Positions 1 through 17,897 of a stretch of 64,000 bases of DNA are shown here, one piece after another. A model generated the notes under the pieces. It saw nothing but the letters and a program-made list of their open reading frames with translations. It searched no databases and was not told the origin of the DNA. The stretch comes from Ascidia mentula (taxonomy: Eukaryota; Chordata; Ascidiacea; Phlebobranchia; Ascidiidae): the NCBI GenBank assembly GCA_947561715.1, contig OX387200.1, positions 18,354,501-18,418,500 on the forward strand, read 5' to 3'. The first letter of the stretch is position 1; each line of letters opens with the position of its first letter. Both the position numbers and the translations under genes were made by a program.

Positions 1-133
1 TTTCTTGGCAAATAGTGGCGGCTTTCCTGGTCAAAGTTACATGCGTTTTGAACCTGAATAACTCTACGATGAAATCTTACTTTTGAGTCATAAAACTCAT
101 TTTCGCTTTCTGGCACCAGATGCTTTCCAGGAG

Positions 134-750
134 TTAATGTTGGACAACAGAAAAGTGGAAATTTCTTATCACGTAGATTACCTGGAATGAAAGGATAATA
201 ATACTTTCTAAATATCTAGTATTATTCGGGAAAATTATTCTTACTTTGACACCATTTGCGAGGTATTTCTTCATATTAATCAGAGGTGCTGGAAGATGAG
301 TTGCAAAAACTTGGCGCAAAAACGAAAATTTTTTCTATAGTTGGTATTTAAAGACTGAAACAATAAAGTCACAATCGAATAAAGGTGAGCTGTTATACAA
401 TATTCTGTCCCGAGACGTTTAAAAGCACAGTTAGCCTATTTACCTGGTCCTTGATGTTTCCAATTAACTGACGGAGAACCACATGTTTTTCCAGCTCCTG
501 AGGATCTTTGTCGTGCAGAATATATTGAACGATAGAACCCATCCAAGTCGTTCCTTCAATTAAAAATAACAAGAAACCAAGCAATCTATAGGTTTGTTAT
601 TATAATTTTACCTGTTTGGGGGTAGTTTGAAATGTAAATGTCGCCCTTCTTTAACTCCAGATTGTGGTAGGCATATTTCGCTGTTTCGGATTTGAAGAAA
701 AAGGGTATTCGGTAACCCTTCCATTCTGACGGCAGGTCAACCAATGTTTC
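134..750 (-). pseudogene. Cytosolic sulfotransferase (SULT family), partial and probably degenerate
   Basis: Four in-phase exon pieces (about 612-750, 444-553, 245-334, 134-181) encode the front half of a PAPS-dependent sulfotransferase, which moves sulfate from PAPS to small hydroxylated compounds. The first exon carries the usual lead-in (EWKGYRIPFFFKS) and ends inside the 5'-phosphosulfate loop, read as YPQTGTTW across the splice. Later pieces give FATHLPAPLI and VIYVIRN, both at the expected spacing. Oddities: the loop normally has Lys (YPKTGTTW) and here has Gln. The expected RNxKDxxVSY block reads RNFHFSVVQH and then meets a stop. No initiator exon was found upstream up to 1.9 kb. Family knowledge says the loop Lys and the block's Ser bind PAPS, so this copy is likely inactive or a pseudogene. 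The remaining 3' exons, if any, lie left of the window. Confidence 0.65.
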
Positions 751-1907
751 CTGGGAGTATTTTGTAATAGAACTGAATGTACAGGTGATATGTTATAATA
801 CAGTGTATAAATTGCAAAAGAAACATGTAAGCTATATATACCAACATTAATATTTCTAGCTATAACATATATACATGAAATGGCAACTGTCTTTGACCTT
901 CATAATTTGTAGCTTACCTTCATTTACTGGTTAACTACAAGAAATATTTAAACGCTGTTACTTCGCGCCGACACAGTTATAGGTGGAAAAGGAGGCTTGA
1001 TTTCACATTTTGCCGTGATATATGACCGTTGATCACATCAAAACATTAAAATTAGAAAGTCTGTTATCACCCCTACTTCGTGTATCATTTGCTATTACCA
1101 TATTTTGAGTACACATACAGTTTAATGTCATCTCGCAGAGTTTTTTTTTGTTTTAGAATCAGTCACCGGATTAAAGGTCTGAACTCAAAGTGCTCCTTGT
1201 AACTAAGCTTAGATGTAGAAGGCGCAATAAGAAATAGTTCGTTTCGGGCAGCGGAGCAGAAATATTTTGGGCACATAGAGACATGATGTCACATTACCAA
1301 ACGAGATTCAAATCACAAAATGCGCTGCAACACTCTCTACTTGGCACCTATGTTGTGTTGCACATGGTATTATTTTAAAGATGGGAAATAGTGTAGCAGA
1401 AATATTCCTTTTATTTGAAAGCTCTTTGGCAAATTTTTGAAACACAGCTTTTGTAATCACTTTTTTAATAATACACAATGCGGAGATCGGGTCAGGGTAT
1501 TTTCGTGATGAAATAAACCAGAGGAAGATAGATTTTTGAGGTTGCCGAACAAATGAACTTTTTTGAATTATACATATTGCATGACACTAAGTTATATGGA
1601 ATTAAGAATGCGGTGCTACAGTGCATGGACGTACTACAAATCAAACGACTGCAATGTTTTGTGTCAGCAGTAAGTGCTTCTCAAAATGGCAACATTTTGT
1701 CACAATAAACACAATCGCAATTCTTTCAATATTTACGCAACTTCCCGCAGTGATAAATGATACAAAATAAGTCCCTATTGCATATGGATGAACATGAATT
1801 CATGTGACATAAATGCATTGGCAGGAATGAGATTTTTCAGCCTGGATACATAAAATTGCAATTAAATGTGGGGCTCATTTCACCATCTTCTCTCCTGAAG
1901 CTGAATC
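751..1907. other. Intergenic spacer, sulfotransferase to hexosaminidase A
   Basis: AT-rich sequence with no coding exon I can support. It must hold the 3' UTR of the minus-strand hexosaminidase gene to its right. Any upstream exon of the sulfotransferase would also have to lie here, but I see none with a start codon. Confidence 0.5.
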
Positions 1908-4900
1908 TTAATAGTTTTCCCACTCGTGTGGGCAGTATCCCGGATGTAGTGGTTCAGCCGGGATTCCCCTCCTGCGTGCAAAAAACAGGTGTTAGATTCT
2001 TGGCCGATCGCCAAAGAACTAAGTCACCAAAACTGTTCCACCGACTTACCTAACCATGTTGCAACGGTGCTGGTGAAGGCGAGGTGTGGCTTTTTCTACG
2101 TCGTTTACATCCTCCGCACTCCAAAGCCTTTCGGCAACGGCACTGGCTCTTGGCCTAGAAACGAAGACGTGTTTAATCAAGTTTAAAAATAAATTGTTTG
2201 TCTGCTGCAGGAGAAGGATATTAAAAATTAATTAACTTCGTTTTCTGTGGCAAATGAAAGAAATGAACAGTGTGATAAAATTGTTACTTTCAAAATCAGT
2301 CAATATTACTGCTACAAACGAGTGTCTATTGAAAAATATTTTGAGATGATGTAGCAACATGCACATCAAATTTATGTGAGTTGAATGGTGCAAAAATCAA
2401 ATACTGTTTACTTGTTAAAAATCAAGTACCAAGTATACAATTGCAACATACCACAATCTTGGTGTGACATTGGACCCATCGACATATTCCCCCCATAGAC
2501 AAGCTTCCCCTCCCATAAGCAGTTGTTTTTGTGCTGCAGTGCCTAAAAAAAAGTTTCGCACACACTTGTAAAAGGTAATGAGGTATAAATTCACTTCCCG
2601 TATTTGTGCAGTAGGTAATTACACTACCTCCGAAACAAAGTCAATACAGACAAACGTTTTCCTACCGTTGAAGTTGGATGGCTCGTACAAATAGTATTTG
2701 TGCCAATCTTCTCCAGTGGAAATGTAGTCAAGGTACCAAGGAGCTGCCAACAAAGCTCTGTAACCTTTTGCTGTTACTTTTGCAAGTTCCTCATCTGGTT
2801 TGTTGTTAATCCAAACTTCCACAACTGTGTCGTTCTTAATCTTAAAACACCAAGCAGAGTTGTGAAAGCCATGTCTGAAACTTTACTGCTTGTAGTTTGA
2901 TTAAGAACTGTGTATGGTATTGCTGAAGATGTTTTCCTCTGTTTACTGGTAGAACAAATCATTGCTTGGAATCATGAATCAAATTACCCACTTAATTTTA
3001 AATAATACTTTTAATAATTTTAAATTGCAACTGCACAGTACAAGGTGACAATTTTACATGTTCTCAGCATTTTTGCAGTCAAACGTTCCACCCATAGGCC
3101 AAAATTCTCCTTGTTTCAGTTGGGAATAAGTAGTGAACATTTGCCAACTAAACCGACCTGTACACCATTGTCCAACACCTCCTGCCACACTATGTAGCTG
3201 TAACCAATTGACGCAGATATATCGAGAATTTGTTGGATGTAAACCTCCTCAAGCTTGGCATAGTTACCGGTAATGTTGTTGTCTGACATCCACTTGGTTA
3301 TATCAGGGTTTGACTTCCTGCAAGTGTTTTTTTTGGGTTACAATATCTGCAAAAACCTAGTTTTGTGAAAACACTGCTGCTTAAAAGTAGGGTGAATACT
3401 TCACCCAGATGTGAATGGATTCCTTTTAGTGTTAATAAAATGGGCAGGGTATATGAAAGATACGATTGGTTTTACACACACCTAACGTCAGGTTTGGCTG
3501 CCACATTTCTAACATTTGTCCTTAGCTTTTACTTGCAACAAATATTTTTCTGGCATTGCCCCTGAATGTCAATGAAATGGCACAAGTTTGAGTAGGAATG
3601 TAACTAGAAAAGGTTAAGATGCACTGGTTTAAACTGTCAACATATGGTTTTACATGCAAGTAAGCACACAAATGGTTTTACACCTGAATGCAAGTAAGTT
3701 GAAGCTTACCAACAGTTAAAGCTGACTTCATCTCCACCAAGGTGAATATACTGATCATGAAAGACGCTTCTCACTTCAGTGAATAGGTTTTTAATGAAGG
3801 TGTAGGTGGAGTTAACGGTTGGGTCAATGGGGCCGAAGCTTCCGTCAGCTTTACCACCTACAAGTGTAAACACATATTTTACAACATTGAAGCTGATATG
3901 ATCATAGAGCTGCAGACAGTGGTACAAAGTGGTACATCTCTGTTGTTTGGCACCTAGTTACAAGTACCACAAGTGGAAAATTCTGGGCCTAGCAAGTTTA
4001 TCACCGCTACAGTTGAATTAGTCTGTGTTACCATATGCAGCTCAATAATTTACAATGTTTCAGAGAATAGAATCTATGCCAAAAGCACATGTAATACTTT
4101 AAATAAATGGCTCTAATCCAACACTTTGGGAATTTGGGACAAACTAAAAACACCAACAACCCATGTTAATGTGGCACAATATTTGAAAATGTCCCTGCAT
4201 TTGCATGAAGTTTTGCAAACAGTCATTAGGCTGCAATGGTGGCGTCGTAAACCTTGCAACAGCCGGCATCACATGGCACCAAATGTTTGTATATTGTGCT
4301 TACCCGAGTAACAAGGTGTCAGGAGGTCTGTTTGCCCTTTACCCCATGACTGGGAGTGGCCCGGTGTGTCAAACTCTGGAATGACCCTGATGCCTCGCAG
4401 TCTCCCAAACTCAATCACTCCTGCCACCTCTTCTGGTGTGTAGATGTGAGTGGCTGGATTGTAAGCACCCTAAATGCATAAGACAGTGTTTTAAAATAAA
4501 ATTCGTTCACCAACCATAAAACTTTATAAATATGACCAAAACTGTATAGTTTGTAAAGCTTAAATGTGACCCAAGCAGTATTTAGAGTTGAATGCAGACA
4601 ACACCACAATCTTAAATACAATTAAAATCACATTTTCATGCATAGTTTAAAGAACCATACAACATCATTACCTTATCACTTAAATCTGGGTATGTTCTGC
4701 TCACAAAAGGAAACGATTGGTCATCAACAATATGCCAGTGAAACACATTAATTTTATTGTACGCCATTCCTTCCTGTCAAAAAAATGCGTTTGTTTTAAC
4801 CAGAACATAATAAATTTCCATCAGATTAACTTACTAGGTTGCGGAAAATGGCTTCCAATGGAAGATAATGTCTGGAGGAATCTAGCAATATGCCGCGATG

Positions 4901-6006
4901 TGAGTAGCGTGGAAAATCCATGATGCTTGTTTTGTTTACGACAACCTGCATGAAGATGAATAGTATTAAACTACTGCTATTTTTTATTTCAAGTCAGATT
5001 TCAAAATTTGGAAATTGCAGATTGATGTCTCTCTTGTGGACCTGATAATATCAATGCACACAAGTACAAATGACTAAAAGCAAACCAAACAATGCAACAT
5101 ACTGTACCTGGTTGCTGTCAGTTTGCCACAAAAGTTGGGAAAATGTTTCCAAGCCTTTAAAAAAAAACTTATTAATATTAAAATACCAAACAAATAAACA
5201 ACTCCACCTCTAAGAATTCCCCATACTGATGGTGCTGTCAGAGTTGACTTGTCTCCAATTTCCAGTGCATCTGTAACAGATAGACAAAGTTTTTATTTTT
5301 GAAACAACGATCAATCAAAAATGTTAAATTACAGCTTTCGTTCATGTTGAGGGAAGGGTAAACTTCACAGGTTGACAAAAGGTTCACTTCCAATGTAACC
5401 AAGGTTGGAGTAGCTCTGGGTCTGCAAATGTTTTAATATGACCAGATAATATATGCGAATTTTCACATGCTACATACACAAATTTAAGCTTGGCAGACTG
5501 GTAGGTGTTGTATATTAGCATTTCATATCTCTTGAAAGCTTCTGCAGTCAGGTCGCACATATGAGACGTTGGGGAGTAACTAAAGGCAAACTTTGCCACT
5601 GCAACCTCGTAGATCTGAAACAATGTAAAAACTTTCACACAAAATGAACATCAGATCTTACCAAACAAATACATCATTTTACAACCACAGTGTGAAAAAG
5701 TAATATTGCATCACATCAAAGTGCCACCCGCTTCTACTGGACCTTAATATCAGTAATGCATTAAATATTGTATAGTTAAAACCACAATACAGTAGAAAAA
5801 AAGATCAAAAAAATTTTGTTGGCCACTTCCACTACCTGTGCAGAAGACATTTGTAGTTGGGGATGGGGCCACACACTCCCGGGGCTTGTATTTCCAAGAA
5901 GAGGAACTACACCAAGAGCTGACTCCACACCATCACCATTAGGCTGGCGGTTGGCATCGGAACAATGCACTAATAGAGCCACAAAACACAGAACTAAATA
6001 CTTCAT
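1908..6006 (-). CDS. HEXA/B: Beta-hexosaminidase (GH20), tandem copy A
   Basis: A lysosomal enzyme that removes terminal N-acetylhexosamines from gangliosides and glycans. It starts at 6006 with a signal peptide ([15 protein letters not shown]); exon 1 ends at 5836. About 14 minus-strand exons follow. They include the N-terminal domain (5.4-5.6 kb), [18 protein letters not shown] (about 4.9 kb), [13 protein letters not shown] (about 4.75 kb), [20 protein letters not shown] (about 4.35 kb) and the catalytic Asp-Glu pair in [12 protein letters not shown] (about 3.74 kb). [14 protein letters not shown] (about 3.2 kb), [13 protein letters not shown] (about 2.5 kb), [11 protein letters not shown] (about 2.1 kb) and a last exon ending [10 protein letters not shown] at 1908 complete it. 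All GH20 hallmarks are present, so the gene looks intact. The C-terminal QPL-x-x-GYC type is nearer to HEXB than HEXA. Introns and exons are CpG-poor, unlike the 3' half of copy B. Confidence 0.93.
3931..3960 (+). repeat. Dispersed repeat fragment, copy 1
   Basis: This intronic 30-mer matches 37318-37347 in a TOP3B intron at about 25 of 30 positions, sharing the core TCTCTGTTGTTTGG followed by ACC. It is probably a remnant of a dispersed element. The family is unknown to me. Confidence 0.45.
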
Positions 6007-7000
6007 CGTATAAGTGCTAATCTAAAAAGCAAAAGTGGAATACTATAAAACCACAGGAATGTGCTTCCCTGTAATAATCATGGTGGAGGTGTCAACTGGG
6101 ACTACTTTATAGACAAAGTTAAAACCAACACCAAGGCAGCGAAGCTGTTCTACACAACGACCTTGTGCAATACTTCCGTTAAGCGCCAATTACAACGGAA
6201 GCAAAACATAGGAAATCACGCTCCAAAACCTCCGCCGTGAAACTGCTAAGTGTTTATCAAACGAACGAACATGTTTCTTGCTTTTTTATTTTCACAGTTC
6301 TCGGGGATTACCCCTGTCACATGATGATTTGCCTTTTTTGTTTGTAAATGATTGCGACTTCCCTTTCGAATACTGACCATTGATGTTGCTCTAGTTCTTG
6401 CAATGGAACGAGTTTTGAACAAAACCAACATCGGTAATAAAAATGAAAACTCTGTATCCATTTGTTTTTTTTACATCTAACAGTATGACTACAAATTTTC
6501 CGTCAGCAAAATCAAACCAAAAAGGCACAACTATATCACACAAAATTTTCTTTATGCGCAAATGCTGCACAATCGGTTAATGAAACGCAAGCAAAGCACA
6601 AAAGCAAATTTTCAGAATAATCGGGCTTCAACGTATACATTATTGCAATACTGCTCTAACGGGTGGCATTGCTAGGGACTTAGTGGATTTGGGCACTTGT
6701 ACAGCTGGATCCCTCTAGTACCATTGCAAAGAATGGCGAGAAACTAAGAAGCTAAAACAAAATTGCAATATGACAAAATACATTACACAAACAATCACGA
6801 TTATAGGGTTTTCTTGAGTTAGCGTATAGTGCATATATGTGACAGTAGAGAACTTGAACTTCACTGAACAATTAGTTGGTATTTAAAGAAGTGAAAAAGG
6901 ATTGCAGTCTTTGAGACATAAGGCGCAGTTGCTCAGCGCGTGATGAAGATGAAAGCAATAGGAGATAATTGAGTGAAATGAATAGTTTTAGTTGATGAAG
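6007..7000. other. Spacer between the two hexosaminidase genes
   Basis: Holds the promoter side of copy A (right of 6006) and the 3' UTR of copy B (left of 7001). I see no further gene. Confidence 0.5.
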
Positions 7001-11628
<4,628 letters not shown>

Positions 11629-13540
11629 GGCTAATTGCTGTATGGAATATCCAAAGGTTTTTATAAGTGAATGCATTTCATGTAAGCCTTAGTTAAAAAA
11701 ATGTCGTGCAAATTTATGAAATTTTATTGGTTATTGTAAAGTAAAAAGTAATAAACATGTACATTTTCATAAAAAAGCAATCAACAGTCACCAAAAATAT
11801 TTTTGTAAAAAGTACAAACTTTGCCTCCAAGTACATTTCTACAGGTTTCTCAACAAAACAAATGCAAAATTGCCTTGCTTGCAATGTCAATTAGGCCTAT
11901 GAGATTGTTGCGCAGTGTAATCACAGCAAGCTTTGAACATCGTTATGAGAATCTTAAATTCTTGATACGCAACGTAAGGTTTTTCGGGCAATGAACGTTT
12001 TGTTTGTTCTGCAGTTTCACAGTGCCCTCTTACGGTTGTTTTGTAAGGGGGGAGTACAACGTTGCTACAACGATGTTATAATGCAGATTTAAAAGATTGG
12101 ACAAATTTTAGGGCAATTTTACGTATTTTTTTCAAAAGGTGAAGGTTATATTCTTGTTGAACGCATTTTGGAGTCGTGCAGAACACAAAAATTGGCAACA
12201 TTGGTGAAGCGCCCGAACCATATACCTGTACAAGAGAACCTAACAGGGATTCGTGTCCTGGATATCTAGGGTTCAAATCCCGATGTGGTCTAAAAATAAA
12301 AAAGCACAGCAAAAGTAGATAAACTCATGAATATAATAACTATCCACCCCCCACATGAAGATATTGCTAACTCATATACCACGCACAGTGTGTGTTTTCC
12401 ATCAGTTTCTTTTAAGCGAAGTTTTTGGTCGCTTTCGACACATGTTGGGCTTAGCGTAGTGACGTTCCCAGTATCATATTATCCGCCCGGTCTGATCCGA
12501 GCAGTTATCAGACAAATCCGGCCGGATAATTTGGATTCGGTAGATTGATAACCGCAAAATAAGCGTGCGTTTCACCGACGTAATGAAAAGCTAATACTTG
12601 GAAGTTTTGTTACTATGGGCTTATCATGAGTTTAACAAATTAGGGGCCTGGCATTTATAAATGTGCTAAAAACTTGCGTATGACGTGGTTATCCTCTGTA
12701 CAAAATAGGCTATATTCACTGGGGAAGCTTTGCTAATTTATTGACCATCAACTAAATACAGCACCTTGATATTGTATAATCACGTCACACAAAAGGATAA
12801 CCTTTTTACCCATTGTGAAAATGGAAGTCGGTAAGTATCATTTGCCACTGCAGGGTCCCCGAAATGAGAAATAATTATTTGGTGTTTTATGTCGTAAATT
12901 CTGTAATGCAATTACGAGACAAGAGGACCAATGAAACGCTGGACGACAAAACCTCAAACACACAGAACTTTGCTGTTTCTCAATGGATTTTGATGATTGC
13001 ATAGAATGAAACGTACTTTGACAAGCGCACATCAGTTCTGAATGTTTGGGTTTACGCCTATAATCTGCACATTTGGGCTGTGGGTAAAGTTTCATTTCTG
13101 GACGTTAACCATTGGTTTGACTATCTTTGGCACAGGCTTGCAATACTTTGATAGTTACCAATACCCGTTCAGGCGAGACCATCCTCTTTAAAAACCTTGT
13201 TGGAATTTGTCAGAGGATCGAGCATGAGATTGTTCAATGCTGTTGTCTGGCAAAACTTGTGAAAAGGAAGATAAATTTGGAAAACATATAAATCCACACA
13301 TGAAATAGAATAATTAGGACAACCTTCAAATCAAATTTCACCAACGTAGATTTTAATAAATTCTATGTTTGTTTTGTCATGCATCGTTGATTTGAAAACG
13401 TGCGTAGTAACAATTTCATTATGACGCTGCAGTTTTATAGTTACACGTTCAATTGCATACCGGTGGTACAATTTAATTTTCACTTATCTGCAGACTATAA
13501 ATCTACCAAGGAACAATTCTTTTTCAGGATAACAAATAAC
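11629..13540. other. Spacer between hexosaminidase B and the GDPD gene
   Basis: Divergent promoters face each other here. Around 12.8 kb an ATG with three codons runs into a good donor (GGTAAGTATC), and an acceptor lies at about 13528 just before the GDPD start, so a 5' UTR intron for GDPD is possible. A tRNA/SINE-like stretch lies at 12.2-12.3 kb. Nothing else is supported. Confidence 0.45.
12195..12295 (+). repeat. tRNA-derived SINE-like fragment
   Basis: Contains a Pol III B-box-like GGGTTCAAATCCC within a partly paired T-arm and an anticodon-arm-like CAGGGATTCGTGTCCTG. It ends in an A-rich tail (AAAAATAAAAAAG). I cannot close an acceptor stem or find a good A box, so it is not a working tRNA. 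A decayed SINE is the better reading. Confidence 0.35.
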
Positions 13541-15069
13541 ATGACTTTAAGCGTGGGAGCAACGGTTGGATATGCCGTTCTTGGTACCTTTGGTGCTTAT
13601 GTGGTCTCTTCAGTATTTTTACTTAACTGCCCTACAGCAATTCATAAAAAGAAGAAACGTCATTTCTACTGTGCTCATATAAGTCACAGAGGAGGTAAAT
13701 GTGTTTGAGTTGTACAATACACATAGACATGCACCACTCCAAAATAATGGCCAACATTTTCAGGCGCTGCGGAAAGACTTGAAAATACCATGTCTGCATA
13801 CAGACAGTGAGTAGTGTTTTACTTGCAAGTATGTAGTATCTACATTTTGGTTGCCTTTTTAGTGCAATTAAAGCTGGGACCCAAATGCTGGAGCTTGATG
13901 TGCAATTAACCAAAGATAATGTGGTACTTGTGTCTCACGATGAGGATTTGGCTAGATGCTGTGATGTTGAATCCAAAATCAACGACTTGACATTTGAGGT
14001 GGTGTATCTTGACAAATGAACTCTTATTGTATTTGACAGTGTAAATACTGTTTCAAGGAGTTGCCAAAGTTAAAGGACACTCTAAAAGTAACATTCTACG
14101 GAGGCCACAACTGTGAAAATTGTGAGGAAAAGCAGGGTATGCCTACCCTGGAAGAGGTTTTCCAAGCATTTCCTGATACACCAATTAACCTGGATGTTAA
14201 AGGCCCACAGGAAGATCTTATCTTCGAAGTAAGCTGTCTTTCTTGTTGAATCAGAACAATTAACATGCGCAGTATGCACTGCTCTATTACAACACACCAA
14301 TTTTTTGTAGGCTGCATCGCTTGTTCAAAAATATAATCGAGAGAAAATTACAGTCTGGGGCAACTTCAGAAACACTACTGTAGAAAAACTTCACAAACTG
14401 GTGGAAATATATCTTTATATCCAGTTTAAATTTTTTTTAACACCAAAATGTTTTGTTTTCAGTGTCCTGACGTGCCCATAATGTTTTCCATGAAAAGAGT
14501 GGCACTGACATATTTGTGGTTTTACACTGGTCTACTACCTTTCATACCACTAAAAGAGTCATTTTTTGAAGTACCTCATCCATATTGTTTTAAGCGGTAT
14601 GTTCTTCTTCCAATGTTACAGTTTTCTACTTTTATTTTACTGGTTGTTGTTGTAGTATTTCTATGACCCTGACCCCGATGCAGAAAGGACTTTTTTCAGT
14701 TGTTGGATTTCTGATGAGAAGTCGGATACTAATTAACCATCTGAAAGCACGTGGAATACCGGTAAGTTAGCAGAATGCCCCACGTCACAGGGTTTCAAAT
14801 CTTACCAGAAGTGTAATTTTCCACATCTCACTTTGCCATAACATAAAAATTTGGTTTGACTGTCTCTATTTATTTTGATTAAAGAAATCTAATATGCAGT
14901 TAAAATTTTGCAGACATACCTGTGGGTTTTGAATGAAGAGGAAGACTTTGAAGATGCTTTTAAGATTGGTGCTGAGGGCGTTATGACTGATTGTCCAACC
15001 AAACTTACAGCATGGTTAAATGAACATCCACAGTATTGGGTTGGAAAAAGACTTGAAGAGGATTTGTAA
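13541..15069 (+). CDS. GDPD1: Glycerophosphodiester phosphodiesterase, membrane-anchored (GDPD1-like)
   Basis: Hydrolyses lysoglycerophospholipids or glycerophosphodiesters; vertebrate GDPD1 acts as a lysophospholipase D at internal membranes. Exons: 13541-13694, 13764-13806, 13863-13998, about 14040-14229, then exons near 14.31-14.40, 14.46-14.60, 14.66-14.76 and 14.91-15.07 kb. The protein opens with one membrane segment (VGYAVLGTFGAYVVSSVFLL). It continues with the catalytic HISHRGG box, then MLELDVQLTKDNVVLVSHDE, FPDTPINLDVK, PIMFSMKRVAL, and TYLWVLNEEEDFEDAFKIG with GVMTDCPTKL near the end. These are the motifs and order of GDPD1/GDPD3/GDPD4; GDPD1 versus GDPD3 cannot be settled by eye. 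Length is about 320 residues, as in the family. An acceptor TTTTTCAG lies 13 bases before the ATG, which is either a 5' UTR intron or a trans-splice site. Confidence 0.88.
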
Positions 15070-17897
15070 GCTTGCATGGAGTGTTTTTTAATAATGTTGT
15101 TACAGTGATGATTTATATGTTTGGTATTTTATTACTATTGTGCTGGTTCCTTTTTATTCTTGCTTTTACGATATAATTAACATTCTTCATTTACTCACTT
15201 CACTGTTCTTGGAATTGATTTACAAACTTTTGCATCATAGATTCAAGTCATGCATAGTTGTTTTGCAACATTCAATTTGTAGCTGAAAGTTATAATTTAG
15301 ATCTCCACAGCATTTTTCATCTTGTGTATTTTGTACTGCTACATCCTGTGTCAAGTACCAAAGTTGTTGATTTACAAGTGTTTGAAGATCTACTGATTGT
15401 TTGTGATGCAATATGGAAATGGAACATTTTTCGCGATTTCTCAGTTTGTTTTGCAGAAAAAATATATCGCATAAATTGTATGTAACACTGCGTCTGTTTC
15501 TTCACACAAGCCAAGGTTTTCTGATTTCTTACAAGCAAAGGTCGTCTGTAAACAAACAGATGTGAAATTCGCATCTCTACCGCCATGTAGCGGCGAAGCA
15601 CATAATCAGAGACTACAATTGAAGGATTGGTTGAGGCAATCGGAATAAATTTATACAATCTAACACGGGGAAAATTATTTATGTAGTAATTGTGTTTGAT
15701 TACAAAATTCGTTTTTGGAAATAAATATTATGTTTTTGTCGTGCAAACATATAGCCTAAAAAAAAGATATATGAATTACTATTTTAAACCAAGGCAATAG
15801 TACCTATACTCAGTACACAGAGAAAAGGTTTTGAAAAATCATTTGGATCATAAACGGGACATTCTAAATAGCACTGCGGAGATATGGTTTGCTAAATTTT
15901 TCACCGTATTCAATAGTGTCAAGCAGGATGTTCTGCAGAGTGCGCAAGCCCTCCGATACGCTGCGAATAAAAACACGTACCGTGACCCACATACACGCCC
16001 TTCTCACCAACAAGGGTTCTTCCGGCTACTCGTTTGCAGCGGCTAACGTATCGCGCCCCTTGTTTTTTCCATCTCCCGGCACGGAACAGCTGACTCGAAA
16101 GGCTGGCAACCATCGAAGCGTCGTGCCTCGCTGCACACAGTAAGTGGCAACGAACAATGGACAAACAAAGCAACTGAGGGCGGCACACGCCCACGCTGGG
16201 GTCGTGTATGCGTGGGTTGTTACGGAGGGCACTTGGTTTAGGTGTTTGCATATGTGCTCACACTCTTTCAGGCGTAGTAACCTACACCACTGCCGCCCGT
16301 TTTTATCTGTTGAGCTTAGGTTTAAGGATTGTTAGAATCGCTTTTTAAGCCGCTGTCCGGGTGTCGTCTATCACCAGCAGGTTATTTGTTTTATATCTTA
16401 AGAGCCAGAAAAGTGTACTGTTGCCCACTCCAGGTTGAAAGGGTGTCAGATAACTGTGTCAGCTCAAGTTATTTACCCAGTAGAATGTGTTTTTTCGTGA
16501 GCAGTGTATCTTCGTATCTGACGCCGGCCGTGGGGTGTGCCTTCTGTCATTTTATCGATAACTAATTAAGAAGCAGTCCACGTGGATAGCCCGTGGGACC
16601 TCATGAAATTCGCATTTGTCTTCGGCCAAACAACCTTGATACAAAACAGGACGATCAATGTAAACAAAGGGCTTTTGTAATTACCCGTACACGTCCCTTG
16701 GTACTGAGGCTATCTTGCCAGTTGTTCCAGGATTGTAACCTGAAATTTGTTTGTGACCTGAGCAGCTTTACTATATTCAGTGATTGCGGCACAAATATCA
16801 GGTTAGTTGCTGGGCGGTGTCCACTTGAGTGGTGATATAGCGTCCTGGGGCATATGGTCAGCTACTTGATGCGCAATTTCAATGAGGGTCTTGTTCGATT
16901 GTAATCAGATAAGCGCGGGTACATCAAATCGTGTTTACCGCGTCCAGCTGACCGGCTGCACAAAAGTCTATTAACTAAACAGAGGACGCTATGGAGTGGG
17001 CAACGTCGGCGTATTGACGCTTATTAAACACAAGGGCGCTCGTCCCGCTGTTCAAGGGTTTTTTAAAGCGTTGTAAAGCTTATCAACACACGACCACCAC
17101 TGCTGGAAGTTACAGACCGAAGCAAACACACTGAATCGTGTCCAATAAACAGATCTGGGTCGTAATATAAAACTAGAGGCGTGCTACAACCGCCACAAAG
17201 GGCGAGCGGTGGTCATAAAAGAACTTTGCAACTGATGAACGCGGAAACAAAGCCGTGAAGTCGGAGCGAAAAACCCGTTGTCTTCGGGCGAGAAGAACTT
17301 ATCGCCTACTCTCTCTCTCTCGCCGGCGATTTTGCCTTTTTTTCGTTTCTGGCCTATTTGTCGCCCACGAATTCTCGAAAGTGTTCATTAACTCTCGCCG
17401 ACGAACGAAACAGTTCGACGCCCAGGTCGGAGGAAATCGGCCGGGGGATAATCCTGCTGTACAACTGCGATGGAAGATTAAGTTGTGATCGAAAGTAAAG
17501 TGCGAACGGTATATAGCAACGGGTTTGTTTCAGTCGCGACAGGTTTCAGAATAGTTGGTTAGGTATTACGGAATGTACAAATATTGGCGTAGCGAAGAGG
17601 CAAACAATAGGGCATCGTTTTGTTTAACGATAAAGCTTGCGCCAGCATTGTAAAGTTGCAGTTAGTAGCGTATTATATGTGGTTTAAGTGCGAAATAAAT
17701 TCCATTGCTGCTTTTGCCTGCAGTAAGTCGGGATTTTATGAATTTGTTTGTCAAAAGTTCGTGGCACAGAAAAGTGTCTGTTGCATAAACTTGATCTAAC
17801 ACTTTACTTCTTGTGTAGTTCAACCTTTAGGCAACTTACATATATATCCAGTATATCTACTCTGTGTGTTCGTCCACCGTGTTTCGACTGCCGAAAC
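15070..17897. other. 5' flank of TRAF4
   Basis: From about 15.8 kb the sequence becomes clearly richer in GC and CpG. There is no convincing coding exon. An acceptor-like TTCTTGTGTAG lies just before 17820, so a non-coding first exon of TRAF4 may lie in 17.1-17.7 kb. Open frames here look like chance. Confidence 0.45.

Noticed and set aside
12821-12840. ATG followed by a strong donor, possible coding first exon of GDPD
   Set aside because: Joining it to the acceptor before 13541 meets a stop within a few codons, so it could only be untranslated leader.
15317-15658. 113-codon minus-strand frame at the 3' end of the GDPD gene
   Set aside because: No recognisable domain, non-ATG context, and it lies in sequence expected to be the GDPD 3' UTR.
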